Shown piece after piece: positions 46,242-55,034 of a stretch of 64,000 nt of DNA. This DNA comes from Immersiella caudata (Eukaryota > Ascomycota > Sordariomycetes > Sordariales > Lasiosphaeriaceae), in NCBI GenBank assembly GCA_030512335.1, contig JAULSU010000002.1:2418001-2482000 (forward strand). The letters run 5' to 3'. A program made the translations under genes and the position numbers. Each line of letters starts with the position of its first letter. The first letter of the stretch is position 1. The notes beneath the pieces are model-generated. The model had not been told where the DNA came from. It was given only the letters and a program-made list of their open reading frames with translations, and did not search any database.

Positions 46242-46618
46242 ATATACCTTACTCTAGGTACCTCGCGGTGTAAACAACAGAAGTCAGCAACACCCATCTT
46301 CTCGGTTCCGGACAGGGAGGTATATTAATTTAATCGAGACCCCCAACCCGCGTCGTCTCCTCTGCTACTTCGTTGTTGGGTTCTGTTATCTCTCTCGTTT
46401 TCTTGTCAGGGCGGCTTATACCCCATCTTACATCCTTCGTGGACGGTTCGTTCGTTTCTGCCGTCCCGGCTGTTTTGTTTTATTTTGGTCTTGCGGTCTT
46501 GCGGGTTCGCCATCATTCAGTTTCTTGGATCGACAACACTCTCTCTGGGTTTTGTAAATCTCACTTACTTGGTGCTGGCCCATGTAAACGCCCCGGGCTA
46601 CCTGTCGCGACTCAAACC

Positions 46619-48348
46619 ATGGCAGAGGCAGTTGACAACAAGCACCTGCCGGGAGAAGAAGTGAAGCCCTACCGGATCCATGTAAGCCAACTTGTCTCCA
46701 CCCCCCTTGATATAGGATACTAACATGTTAGATCCCCAACCGACATCTAGAACTCACCAAGCGCAAACTCGAGTTCGCTCGTCTTCCCCACGAAGCCCCC
46801 TCGGGCCTCTGGGAGCCCAAAGCCGAAGTCGAATCTCTCATCGACTTCTGGACAGAGAAATACTCGTGGCGGGACCAGGAATCCGTGCTCAACACCTCCT
46901 TCCCACAGTTCCGCACCAGCATCGCGCTTCCGTCTCTCGGGGTTACCAGCCCCCTCCGTGTCCACTCCATCCACGTTCGCTCACCCCGTGCGGATGCGCT
47001 ACCATTGCTACTCCTCCCTCCGTTCCCATTCACGAACCTCTCGTTTGGCCACCTCATTGCACCGTTGACGGAACCAGATGGTACCGACGCGCAGGCCTTC
47101 CACGTCGTCATTCCCTCCCTTCCCGGTTTGGGCTTTTCGGATGCGCTTCCTGCTTCCTTTAGCGGCGGGAACCCCATCCCCGCGTCCGCTGCGCTCTTTG
47201 ACGCGCTGATGGCCCGGCTGGAGTATCCTCGATATGTTGCCACGACGGCATCCCCGGGGCATCAATCCCCTGCGAGGATCGACTATCGTCTCATTCGCCG
47301 CTTAGCGACACACCATGCGGCTTCTTGTATAGGGGCGCATTTCATCTCGCCGCCTCTAGAGATGCCAGATCTGAGGAGGGCACCTTGGGAATGGACGAAG
47401 TGGAATATTGCGAGGTTTTTTAGGGCGGGGGTGTTGGGGTATGATGAGGGAGATTTTGCGGCGTTGGAGAGACCGCGGTGGGTGCCTCCTTCGTCTGACG
47501 TTGCAAAAAAGGGAGTTGAGGGGACGGGGGCTGGGCTGAATGGGTTTGGGGTCTTGAGAGAACCGAATGCGATGGCGTACGCGCTTTGTGATTCACCGGT
47601 GGGTATGTTGGTTTTTGTGTTGAGGGCATTGTGGTTGCTTGGAAGGAAAGGAGAAATGGGGAGGGTGTTCTCGGAGGAAAGGATCATAACATCGACGATG
47701 CTGGCGTGGCTACCGGGTTTTGAGCACGCGTTGAGGTTTTGGGCGGGGGCAGCGAATCAGGGGGACGAGGAGGGTGCTGGGGAGAGGTCGAGGCTCGTAG
47801 TCACAGTGTTTGTGGGCGGGAGCGCGAGTAGAGATGATGATTTGTATGCGTGTCCGGCGTGGGCGAATGCAGATTTTGATGTTGTCGGCGTGCAGCGGCT
47901 GACTGGGAAGAGTGATGGCAAGGGGCTACTGGCTTTCGAACGACCAGAAGTAGTTATCGATGGGGCTAGATCTCTGACCAAGGGCTTGTTGGCTCGGGAT
48001 AAGGGCGCCTTTCTGGCGAAGGAGGAAGGGGTGATTGTTGTGCCTCTGGAGAAGGTTGTTGTGGTGCCGGATAATGCCCCGGACACGACTATGTTGTCGC
48101 CAGAAAAGGGGAAGGGGGTCGCTGGATCAGGAGTGCTCTCAACTCCAGCCGTGACGCCGGGAGATGAGAAAGACGAACACAGCACCATCAAGGACGCCAA
48201 AGGCAAGGGGAAGGAAGTAGAAGCGGCCTTGCTACCGCCAGCTCCAATCCCCGCGAGGGATCCGCTCCTCGATGGCGAGAGTCCAGACACATTGGTCGAA
48301 GGGGCCAAGACGCCGCCACTCGACAAGGCCACCAAATCGAGCACCTAA
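46619..48348 (+). CDS. epoxide hydrolase-like protein (EHN domain) with degenerate catalytic motifs
   Basis: Two exons, 46619..46681 and 46732..48348; the 50-nt intron (GTAAGC donor, ATACTAACA branch, TTAG acceptor) is in phase 0, giving about 559 residues. The N-terminal 75 residues match the epoxide hydrolase N-terminal domain (YRIHIPNRHLELTKRKLEF, then ESLIDFWTEKYSWRDQE). The alpha/beta-hydrolase part keeps FHVVIPSLPGLGFSDALP (about 143-160) and ATHHAASCIGAHF. The HGWPGS oxyanion motif is replaced by PPFPFTN (about 117-123), and the GGDWG nucleophile segment by ATTASPGHQ (about 191-199). The C-terminal 100 residues are a Pro/Lys/Glu-rich extension absent from normal enzymes. Hydrolase activity is therefore unlikely. 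Codon usage shifts partway through (see findings). Confidence 0.82.
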
Positions 48349-48608
48349 TGGTTAATGTCCTGACATTGGAAGTATCAAAGGGGGATGGGGGCCTTGGGGA
48401 CTTCTTCAATGATACCACCTTTTAGCAACAATTTATAGAAATATTTACACCCAAGAGTAAATGCTCCCGCGTTTCACAAATATGCTTCCCAGGTGCTCTG
48501 CTGAAGTTCCCAAATCCATTACTGCATGCTCCATGATCGTGGTATCGTGAAATTCTAGAATGCAGACATGCTCTATTACATCGGCAACGGTTGACTCGCC
48601 CCGCCCCG

Positions 48609-49463
48609 TCATAGGCCTTGGTGAAGCCAGCTGTTTCCTGACGACCTTCTCCCCTTCTCGTACAACCACTTATTGTTGAGGCTGACACTCGAGCGCTTGC
48701 CAGCGGCCGGAGTCGGAGTTGCGGGTCCATCACCAAACAAACTTGTCGCCGTGCTTGCTCCCAAAGGGCCGGGAGAGCCGAATGAGGATCTCCGTGCTCC
48801 ACTAACTGCCTTTTGGAGCAAGGGACTGGCTGCCGCCGGGGAGTTGGGAAGGGGCGACGGGCTAGCAAGGTTGGGCGTCGGAGAGCTTGCATAACTTCTC
48901 GCGCTTGCTGGCGATCCCGCCACTGAGGGTGTTCTCGAGTATCTGGGAGGTGTGCTGTATGCCGAACCAGGAGTTGCTGGCCTCGAGCTGGGGGGGAGCC
49001 CAAGCAGCTTCCTCTGGGCTGGGGTCAACGGGATGTCCGAGAGGTCATCTTTCGGTCGGACAAGAGGGAGGAGTGCGCGCCCGATATTGAACAACGGGAT
49101 GAGCGTCAGAGCCAGGTACATCCAGCCCCCATATAGCCTCATCTCTATGCTAAGCCTGCAGTTAAGTCGTCCAGGTTAGCAAAGGTCTTCTCGAGAAGCA
49201 ACTTCAGGCTCGAGGGCTTACAGCTGGGCTGGCCAGTGCGGGCGCACGGCAGTTCGCACCAGAAACAAGACAGCTAGCGCAGAGACATTGTAGACGACTT
49301 GCTTAACCTCCTTCTCAGAGAATACCGTCTTGCTCTGCCGACGCGTGATCTCGGCCAGTCGGGGATGTCGCCAGTTTCCAGGGCTCTCTTTGACTGGTGT
49401 TGCGGCGGTTTGTTTGACCGGCGTCAACGTGTTGCGCGTCACTGGGGAGAGTGCGGACGACAT
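48609..49463 (-). CDS. POM34: POM34-like nuclear pore membrane protein
   Basis: Integral pore-membrane nucleoporin that anchors the nuclear pore complex with Ndc1 and Pom152. Two exons, 49463..49222 and 49155..48609; the 66-nt intron (GTAAGC donor, TGCTAACC branch, CTGCAG acceptor) splits a Leu codon, giving about 262 residues. The start is the first ATG in the frame; the frame runs 107 codons further upstream but has only a GTG there. The short N-terminus ends in GNWRHPRLAEITRRQS, the fungal Pom34 signature. Two membrane spans follow (VVYNVSALAVLFLVRTAV, and WMYLALTLIPLFNIGRALLPL after the intron) with both ends probably facing the cytosol/pore. The C-terminal half is Ser/Pro/Ala-rich and disordered, closing with NNKWLYEKGRR. 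It is convergent with the epoxide-hydrolase-like gene 260 bp away. Confidence 0.85.
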
Positions 49464-50018
49464 CGCAATGTCGGTTTGCGACTCGAGGATAGCTGGGCTT
49501 TGACGGATGCGATCGATCTGATCAATTACGATGTTTCCTTTGGCGGATTTTGGCAAGTATCTTGTAAATTTCTGCTGATGGGTTAGTAAGGCTCTGCTGG
49601 CCGCAGCCGTGGGTGTTTTCGTCGTGACTGCTCTCGTCAATTCGCTTGCTGGTTTCTTTGGATGGATGGAAAAATGGTCGCGCTTCCCAAGTAAACACCC
49701 CAACAACGCTCCCCAGGCGACGAGGGCGAGTATTTGGATCGGCCCGTTGCCAGCTGGCGGTGGATTTTTCTTGGTGAGCGACACGTGGGGGCGGGTCAGC
49801 GCCGCTTATTACGACGTCCAGGGTCCCTTCCCCACGCCGTGCATCGGGTTTTCCCCGCCATCGACTTTCTGACAGCTCCAGTTTGAAGCTGCCCAGGCTC
49901 CGCTCCAGCAACAAGCCACCGTCTACCACCCGACGACATACCCTTTGGAATAGCGTCAGTGACGGGAACACTGCGCACCAAAACAGCAGAGCAGAAGCCC
50001 TTGTGGCTGCCGCACACG
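49464..50018. other. divergent promoter region POM34 / ANL-like gene
   Basis: No separate gene is supported. Long frames crossing 49522-49971 on the minus strand have no family match and no ATG that would extend POM34. Confidence 0.5.
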
Positions 50019-51790
50019 ATGACGTTCTTCGACCAGCTGATGCTCCATTTCGATGAGGGCGTAACTGGTCTCTTTGCGCAGTGGAACGTCTACAGCAGCC
50101 TCATCTTTACCCTCTTCGCGGGCTTCCTTACCTACCAGATCGTCACACGCAAGGACCCAGATGCCCATCCGTTCCTCCTCGCTCGCCAGGCCCAGCCGTC
50201 CGCCGTGCGCCAGCAGGGCGAATCCCCCGTCTACCGTTCCCAAGCTGCCCCGCATGGCATGCCTCTTAATCCCGGCCTGAATGTGAAGGATCCTGGCGTT
50301 TCCAAGTGGGCCAAGGGCCGCGACGGAGACTTGCGCGACATCTGGCGTCAAGCCGTCGCTGGCGTGCAAGAGGACGGCCCATCCAAGGGCGCAACTGGCC
50401 GCATCCTGACAGTCTTGGGGTCTGAGAATGTCACCGAGCACCGTCTGGGCGAGCTCACGCGCCAGATCAACCTTATTGGTCAGCATATCGAGGACCAGGG
50501 CGGCAACCGTGTCGCCATCTACCTCCCCAACTCGGTCGAGCTGATCGTGACCCTCTTCGCCTGCGCCTTCCACAACCTTACCGCCATCGTTTTGCCCTTT
50601 GACCAGCCCGACGATGCCGTCATTTCGATGCTCCGGAGGTCAGCGGCTGACACAGTTGTTACCGCCCCTGGATCTTTCCCATTTGACCACGTCGTGAAGA
50701 GCTACCCGTCCCTGCGCCAGCTTATTTGGGTTGTTGACGACGGAAGTGCGCATCTCGACTGGAACGAGGTACCCCAAGGAACCGGAGGCAGCGTCAATGT
50801 GTCGACCTGGCAGGACATCGTGAATGATGGCCCCGCTGAAGCTGGTAGGGAGCTGCCGCCCCTTGAATCGCAAAAGGAGGCGCGCGATGTCACCATTTTC
50901 TGGCAGTCCAAGCCTGGCACCGCCGAGGAAATGGTGCGCTTCACTGCCGCCAACCTGATATCTGCAGTGGCTGCCCAGATCTTTGCCATTCCCACGTCGC
51001 AAAGGATGGGGCCCTCTGATCTTTTCCTCCCCGCAGACTCTCTCGCCAACACACATACACTGGTCCTGACTCTCGCTGCGCTGTACTCCAATGCCTCTGT
51101 TGCCTTCAATTCAGTCGGCGCGGGCGCCAACGACCTGGCGATGTGCACTCGCGGTATTGCCCCAACTATTCTGGTTGCGACACCCGCCGCTTTGCTCAAG
51201 ACCCATCAGGAGACAGGCAGCGCTCTTACCTCTGCTATCGCCCGCAACCTTCATTCGCTCCTGACACGAAGTTTGACCCAGGAAGGCGTCATGCCGACTG
51301 CCTCGGCCATCTCCAATTACTATGACCGTTACCGACCCGCTATCGGGACTAGGCCTGGCAAGCTTCGTCTGATCTTCACTGCGGAGCGTGTCGGCGCAGG
51401 GACACCGCCTCTGTCTTCAAGTGTACTCTCGGACTTGCGTGTCTTCACTGGCGCACGCATCGTCTGTGCTCTCACGTCCGCCAAGGTAGCCGGCGCCGCG
51501 GCCCAAACCGGCTTCTATGATTACCGGGTCTTCAATGACAGCCGCTCGCATTTCGGTGCACCTCTGACGAGCACCGAGGTCATGTTGAGGGACACCCCTA
51601 CTGTGAAGAACGCAGACGGGCAAAGCCGAGGAGAGGTATGTTCAGTCTTCGAAATGCAGGCAATCTGAAGTTGATGTTAATGCTGTTTCACACCTAGATC
51701 ATTGTCAGAGGTCCTTGCGTTGCTGGGAACGAGGCCGCTCTCGGGGTGGAGGGCCAAATTCGCGAGGATAATACTCTGGCATACCTTTAA
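50019..51790 (+). CDS. acyl-CoA synthetase-like (ANL superfamily) protein lacking catalytic motifs
   Basis: Two exons, 50019..51635 and 51698..51790; the 62-nt intron (GTATGT donor, CACCTAG acceptor) is in phase 0, giving about 569 residues. The N-terminus has one membrane span (about 25-45, NVYSSLIFTLFAGFLTYQIV), as in membrane-bound fatty acyl-CoA ligases. The ANL N-domain fold is suggested by GNRVAIYLPNSVELIVTLFACAF, LRQLIWVVDD, LANTHTLVLTLAALYSNASV and GKLRLIFTAERVGAGTPPLS, and the end by GEIIVRGPCV. The AMP-binding P-loop is missing (the region around 289-305 reads DVTIFWQSKPGTAEEMVRF instead of a T-S-G-T-T-G-x-P-K-G loop). The Y-G-x-T-E motif is replaced (ALTSAKVAG), and the whole C-terminal subdomain with its catalytic Lys is absent. 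It is probably a pseudoenzyme or structural lipid-related protein. The first ATG is at 50019; the frame upstream has only GTG. Confidence 0.8.
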
Positions 51791-52177
51791 AGATTGAGCG
51801 TTCGCGTGTTTATATACGAATCTTGATGAACAAAGTGATGACACTTCAATAGACTGAACCTTTCTTCGAGACCATATCGCACTCTTCGATAACTGGTGAT
51901 ACCCTTCAGCGCAGTTGTTCAAGGCCTGAAAATGTAGAAGCAAATCACTTGTAGACTGAAAAGCCCCCCGTGGATATTATTCCCCCAAATTCCTAACCTG
52001 TACAAGAGGTACCCAACCGACAACATGATAATCCACGACAAAAATAATACTTCATATCCCATCCAGTCAGTCATTTAACCTTTGCGCTCGCGCCAAAATA
52101 TCTACTACCGCCGCCGCTGCCATAGGTATCTTATCTCATCCCAACCCTCTCATGCAACAATAGACAAGCACAAGCGC
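51791..52177. other. convergent intergenic, no gene seen
   Basis: 3' flanks of the ANL-like gene and MCM5. Nothing else is visible. Confidence 0.6.
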
Positions 52178-54401
52178 TTATGCTCCGTTCCGATAAACCT
52201 GTGCGCCCTGGTTCCTGAACATAACTGTATCTCTCCTCTGTAAGATCATCAACGCTCGATTGAGCGCTGGCTCACTAAACCCCTTGCCTTCCACCATCTC
52301 CCGTCGAAGCGTGGCCAAGCTGGTGCTCCAGCCGATAGGAAGACGCCGCTTGAGCTCAGACTCTACGCGGGCTACTTCATCGTTGAGCTCGCGGCTGCCT
52401 TGGGCGCCGCCCTGGTTGACGGCATCCATGGTGGAGCATAGGAAGAGACGGATGGCCTCGTCGACGTGCTTCTCTGTGGCAATGGGGGAGAGGGAGAGCT
52501 TGGCAAGTGACTCGGTGATACGGACGATGGCTTCGAGCTGGCGGACGGTGATGGGGATGGAGGAGCGGGCGTTGGCTTCGAGTTCCGAGGCGTGGACTTG
52601 CTTGCGGATGGCGACGAAGTGCGACGAAAGCTTTTCGGCCGCGGCTTCACTGAGACGGGGGGCGCAGCGGCTAGGATAGGGTTGTTAGAAGGGGAGCACA
52701 GGAGGAAAAAAGGTGGGAGGGAATTGCTTACGTTCGGCAATAGCTGATGTATCGGCGCATCTTGTCTACGGGGATTTCGGACTCGACGCGCTCTTCGACA
52801 CCACGGTTGCCCATTTGGATTTTCATGATGTGCTTGGCCATCCGCTCGTCCTTTCCGCGGTCGTGATCGTCTCGAACGATAAATATCATGTCGAAACGAG
52901 ACAGAATGGTGGTTTGGAAGTCAATATTTTCGCCTGGGGACTTGAGTTCGTCGTAACGGCCAAAGATGGGGTTGGCTGCGGCGAGGACGGATGTGCGGGC
53001 GTTGAGGATAGTTGTGATGCCGGCCTTGGCGATAGAGATGGTTTGCTGCTCCATGGCTTCGTGGATGGCAACTCGATCTTCGTCACGCATCTTGTCGAAC
53101 TCGTCGATACAGACGACGCCGCCGTCGGCAAGCACCATGGCACCACCTTCAAGGTAGAATTCTCGAGTAGATTGGTCGCGCTGCACGGAAGCCGTCAAAC
53201 CAGCAGCAGATGAGCCCTTTCCAGACGTGTAGATGGCGATTGGGGCAACCTTCTCGACGAATTTCAGCAGCTGTGACTTGGCTGTTCCGGGGTCACCAAG
53301 AAGCAGCACGTTAATATCACCGCGAAGCTTCATTCCGTCCGGCAAGATCTTCTTGGAGCCGCCCAACAAAAGACACATGATAGCCTTTTTGATGTCGCGG
53401 TTTCCGTAGATAGAAGGCGCAATGCAATCGGCCATTACATTGTAGAGGTCGGGCCTGCGACTGAGCTCCAGGAATTCCTGCTCCTCTTCTTCGGAAAAAA
53501 CCGCCTGCCCCTTCGCTGTCGCATCAAGGTCAGTCTGGATGCCTGTGGCACGAAGGTAGGGAGTGCGAATGGCAACAGCGCCACTTGTCGAGTTCTTGGA
53601 CCCCTTGCTTTGGTAGATGGAGAAGATACCCATCACGGTACACCTGGAGCCGGGCACAACTCTGTTTGTAAGGTATCGGTCGGCTGAGATCAAGACATGC
53701 CTAGGAAGCTCTCCAACAGGCACCTGATCTGGTGCTTCTTGCAGCTTGATGATCTGTTGGTCGACGAACTTGGACTTCTCGTGCATAACGAAGTAGGGGT
53801 CCATTGGGCATCGCTCTGTTGGATCCTCGGGGGCTCTTCGCCTGCCGCACTGTCTTGGAAGCGTTACACCAGAAAAGCCGCCCGAAATGTGAACGTCCTG
53901 GGAGTGACCGCAGTTGCGACATTGGATGTGAAGTTCGGTGGCCTTGGAAGACATGACGGACGCGCCGATGACGATTCCGGGCACTCTCACAAGCCTAGAT
54001 ATGGCCAGGGAGTCCAAATCGCGGATGGACACATCCTCGGCGTTTGAATGCAGCAGAAGCTGGTGCTCGGGAATGTGGGCTTTGGGGTCGTGTGGAAAGA
54101 CGATTCTGTGGGTGCAGCGCTTCAGGGCGGCCTCGAAGAGGGGAATGATCTCGGCGGGCTCTGTCACCAGGCGGTGTGCGACCTCCTCATTGAACTTGAT
54201 CAGGTCGCCAATGTTCACATCGCAGTAGTATTTCTTGAGAAGCGCGTTCTCGCGTAATTGATCTCTGTAGATGAAGATGTTGTCGAGCCGGAAGTCAAGA
54301 ATGAAGGACTCCAGCAGGGTGCGAACCTGGAGATTGGTGTCCTCGTTCTCCCCAAACGACGGCGGATACAACCGACTCGAAAAGACAGACTGGCGATCCA
54401 T
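52178..54401 (-). CDS. MCM5: MCM5, subunit of the MCM2-7 replicative helicase
   Basis: AAA+ ATPase of the CMG helicase, loaded at origins in G1 and active in S phase. Two exons, 54401..52732 and 52670..52178; the 61-nt intron (GTAAGC donor, CCTAG acceptor) splits a Thr codon, giving about 720 residues. The start ATG at 54401 matches the MCM5 N-terminus (MDRQSVFSSRLYPPSF); the frame is open further upstream but that part is not family-like. Zinc-binding cysteines lie at about 161, 164, 185 and 198 (CRNCGH...CGRRRAPEDPTERC). Walker A GDPGTAKSQ at about 369, Walker B VCIDEFDKM at about 431, and the arginine finger SRFD at about 502. The C-terminal winged helix closes the protein. The promoter carries two ACGCGT boxes. 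Confidence 0.97.
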
Positions 54402-55034
54402 GTTGATGTGTCGGCGCGATGATAACAAACACGCAATTCGGGGACTGCAAGGGCTTTGCGAAAGTTCGTGAGGGGTGTCTGTTGCTGAGGGAGGGGTGAG
54501 AGGGGACGCAAAAGAAATACGCGTCGACGCGTGCAGGCGCGACTTGGGCTGCAGGGATCTTAATGAGACCCACCAGTCGGGCAAGGGTCCATTTGGACCC
54601 ATTCCGATAGAACGATGCAGCCCGTGGGCAGCTGGTTATGCACCAAACGGGGTGACTTCGAGGGCGTCGTGGCTTTCAAGCAAAGGCCGAACTAATGGTC
54701 GCTGATGGATCAGCACGCCAACAGCTTTCAGCATCGACGATTTCACCTTTGACAAACGGAAGACACGGACCTGGGTACTTCAACATCGGTCTCTCCTAAT
54801 TTTACAGTTGCTTTCTCGACGGCGAACGATGCTTGCAGCGCTTTCATAGCTATGATACCCCGGTGATTTACGACGTTCTACGCAACCTCTCGACGTTTCC
54901 GTTGCTTCTTGCGTGCTTCGCCTCACCCTGCGCCCGCCGTTACATGCGCATATTTCCAACAACTGTGAGGATTGGAGCTTCATCGTGCGAGCTACGAGCG
55001 GGTAGGCTCTGAATGGGAGACTCGTCGAGACACC
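54402..55034. other. divergent promoter region MCM5 / VPS54
   Basis: 633 bp with a tandem MluI cell-cycle box near the MCM5 side (54518-54531). No gene is seen; the open frame 54295-54573 on the minus strand is a shadow of the MCM5 5' end. Confidence 0.6.
54518..54531. promoter_or_regulatory. tandem MluI cell-cycle boxes (two ACGCGT)
   Basis: ACGCGT occurs at 54518-54523 and again at 54526-54531, 117-130 bp upstream of the MCM5 start codon. This palindromic hexamer is the binding site of MBF (Mbp1-Swi6 / Res-Cdc10), which drives G1/S transcription of replication genes, MCM genes included, in ascomycete yeasts. Two copies eight bases apart in the right promoter make function likely. Confidence 0.75.

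Larger units (their letters stand above)
45191..46618. other. intergenic region with simple repeats
   Basis: No gene is supported. It holds a 13-G run (45336-45348), an ACA/ACG trinucleotide tract (45361-45392), a CATG/TGCA tandem (45897-45916), a TA-rich run (about 46141-46157) and a telobox-like octamer (46234-46241). The right end is the promoter of the epoxide-hydrolase-like gene. Confidence 0.6.

Noticed and set aside
49464..49784. 107-codon upstream extension of POM34
   Set aside because: It has no ATG, starts only at GTG, and would place unrelated sequence before the conserved N-terminal signature.
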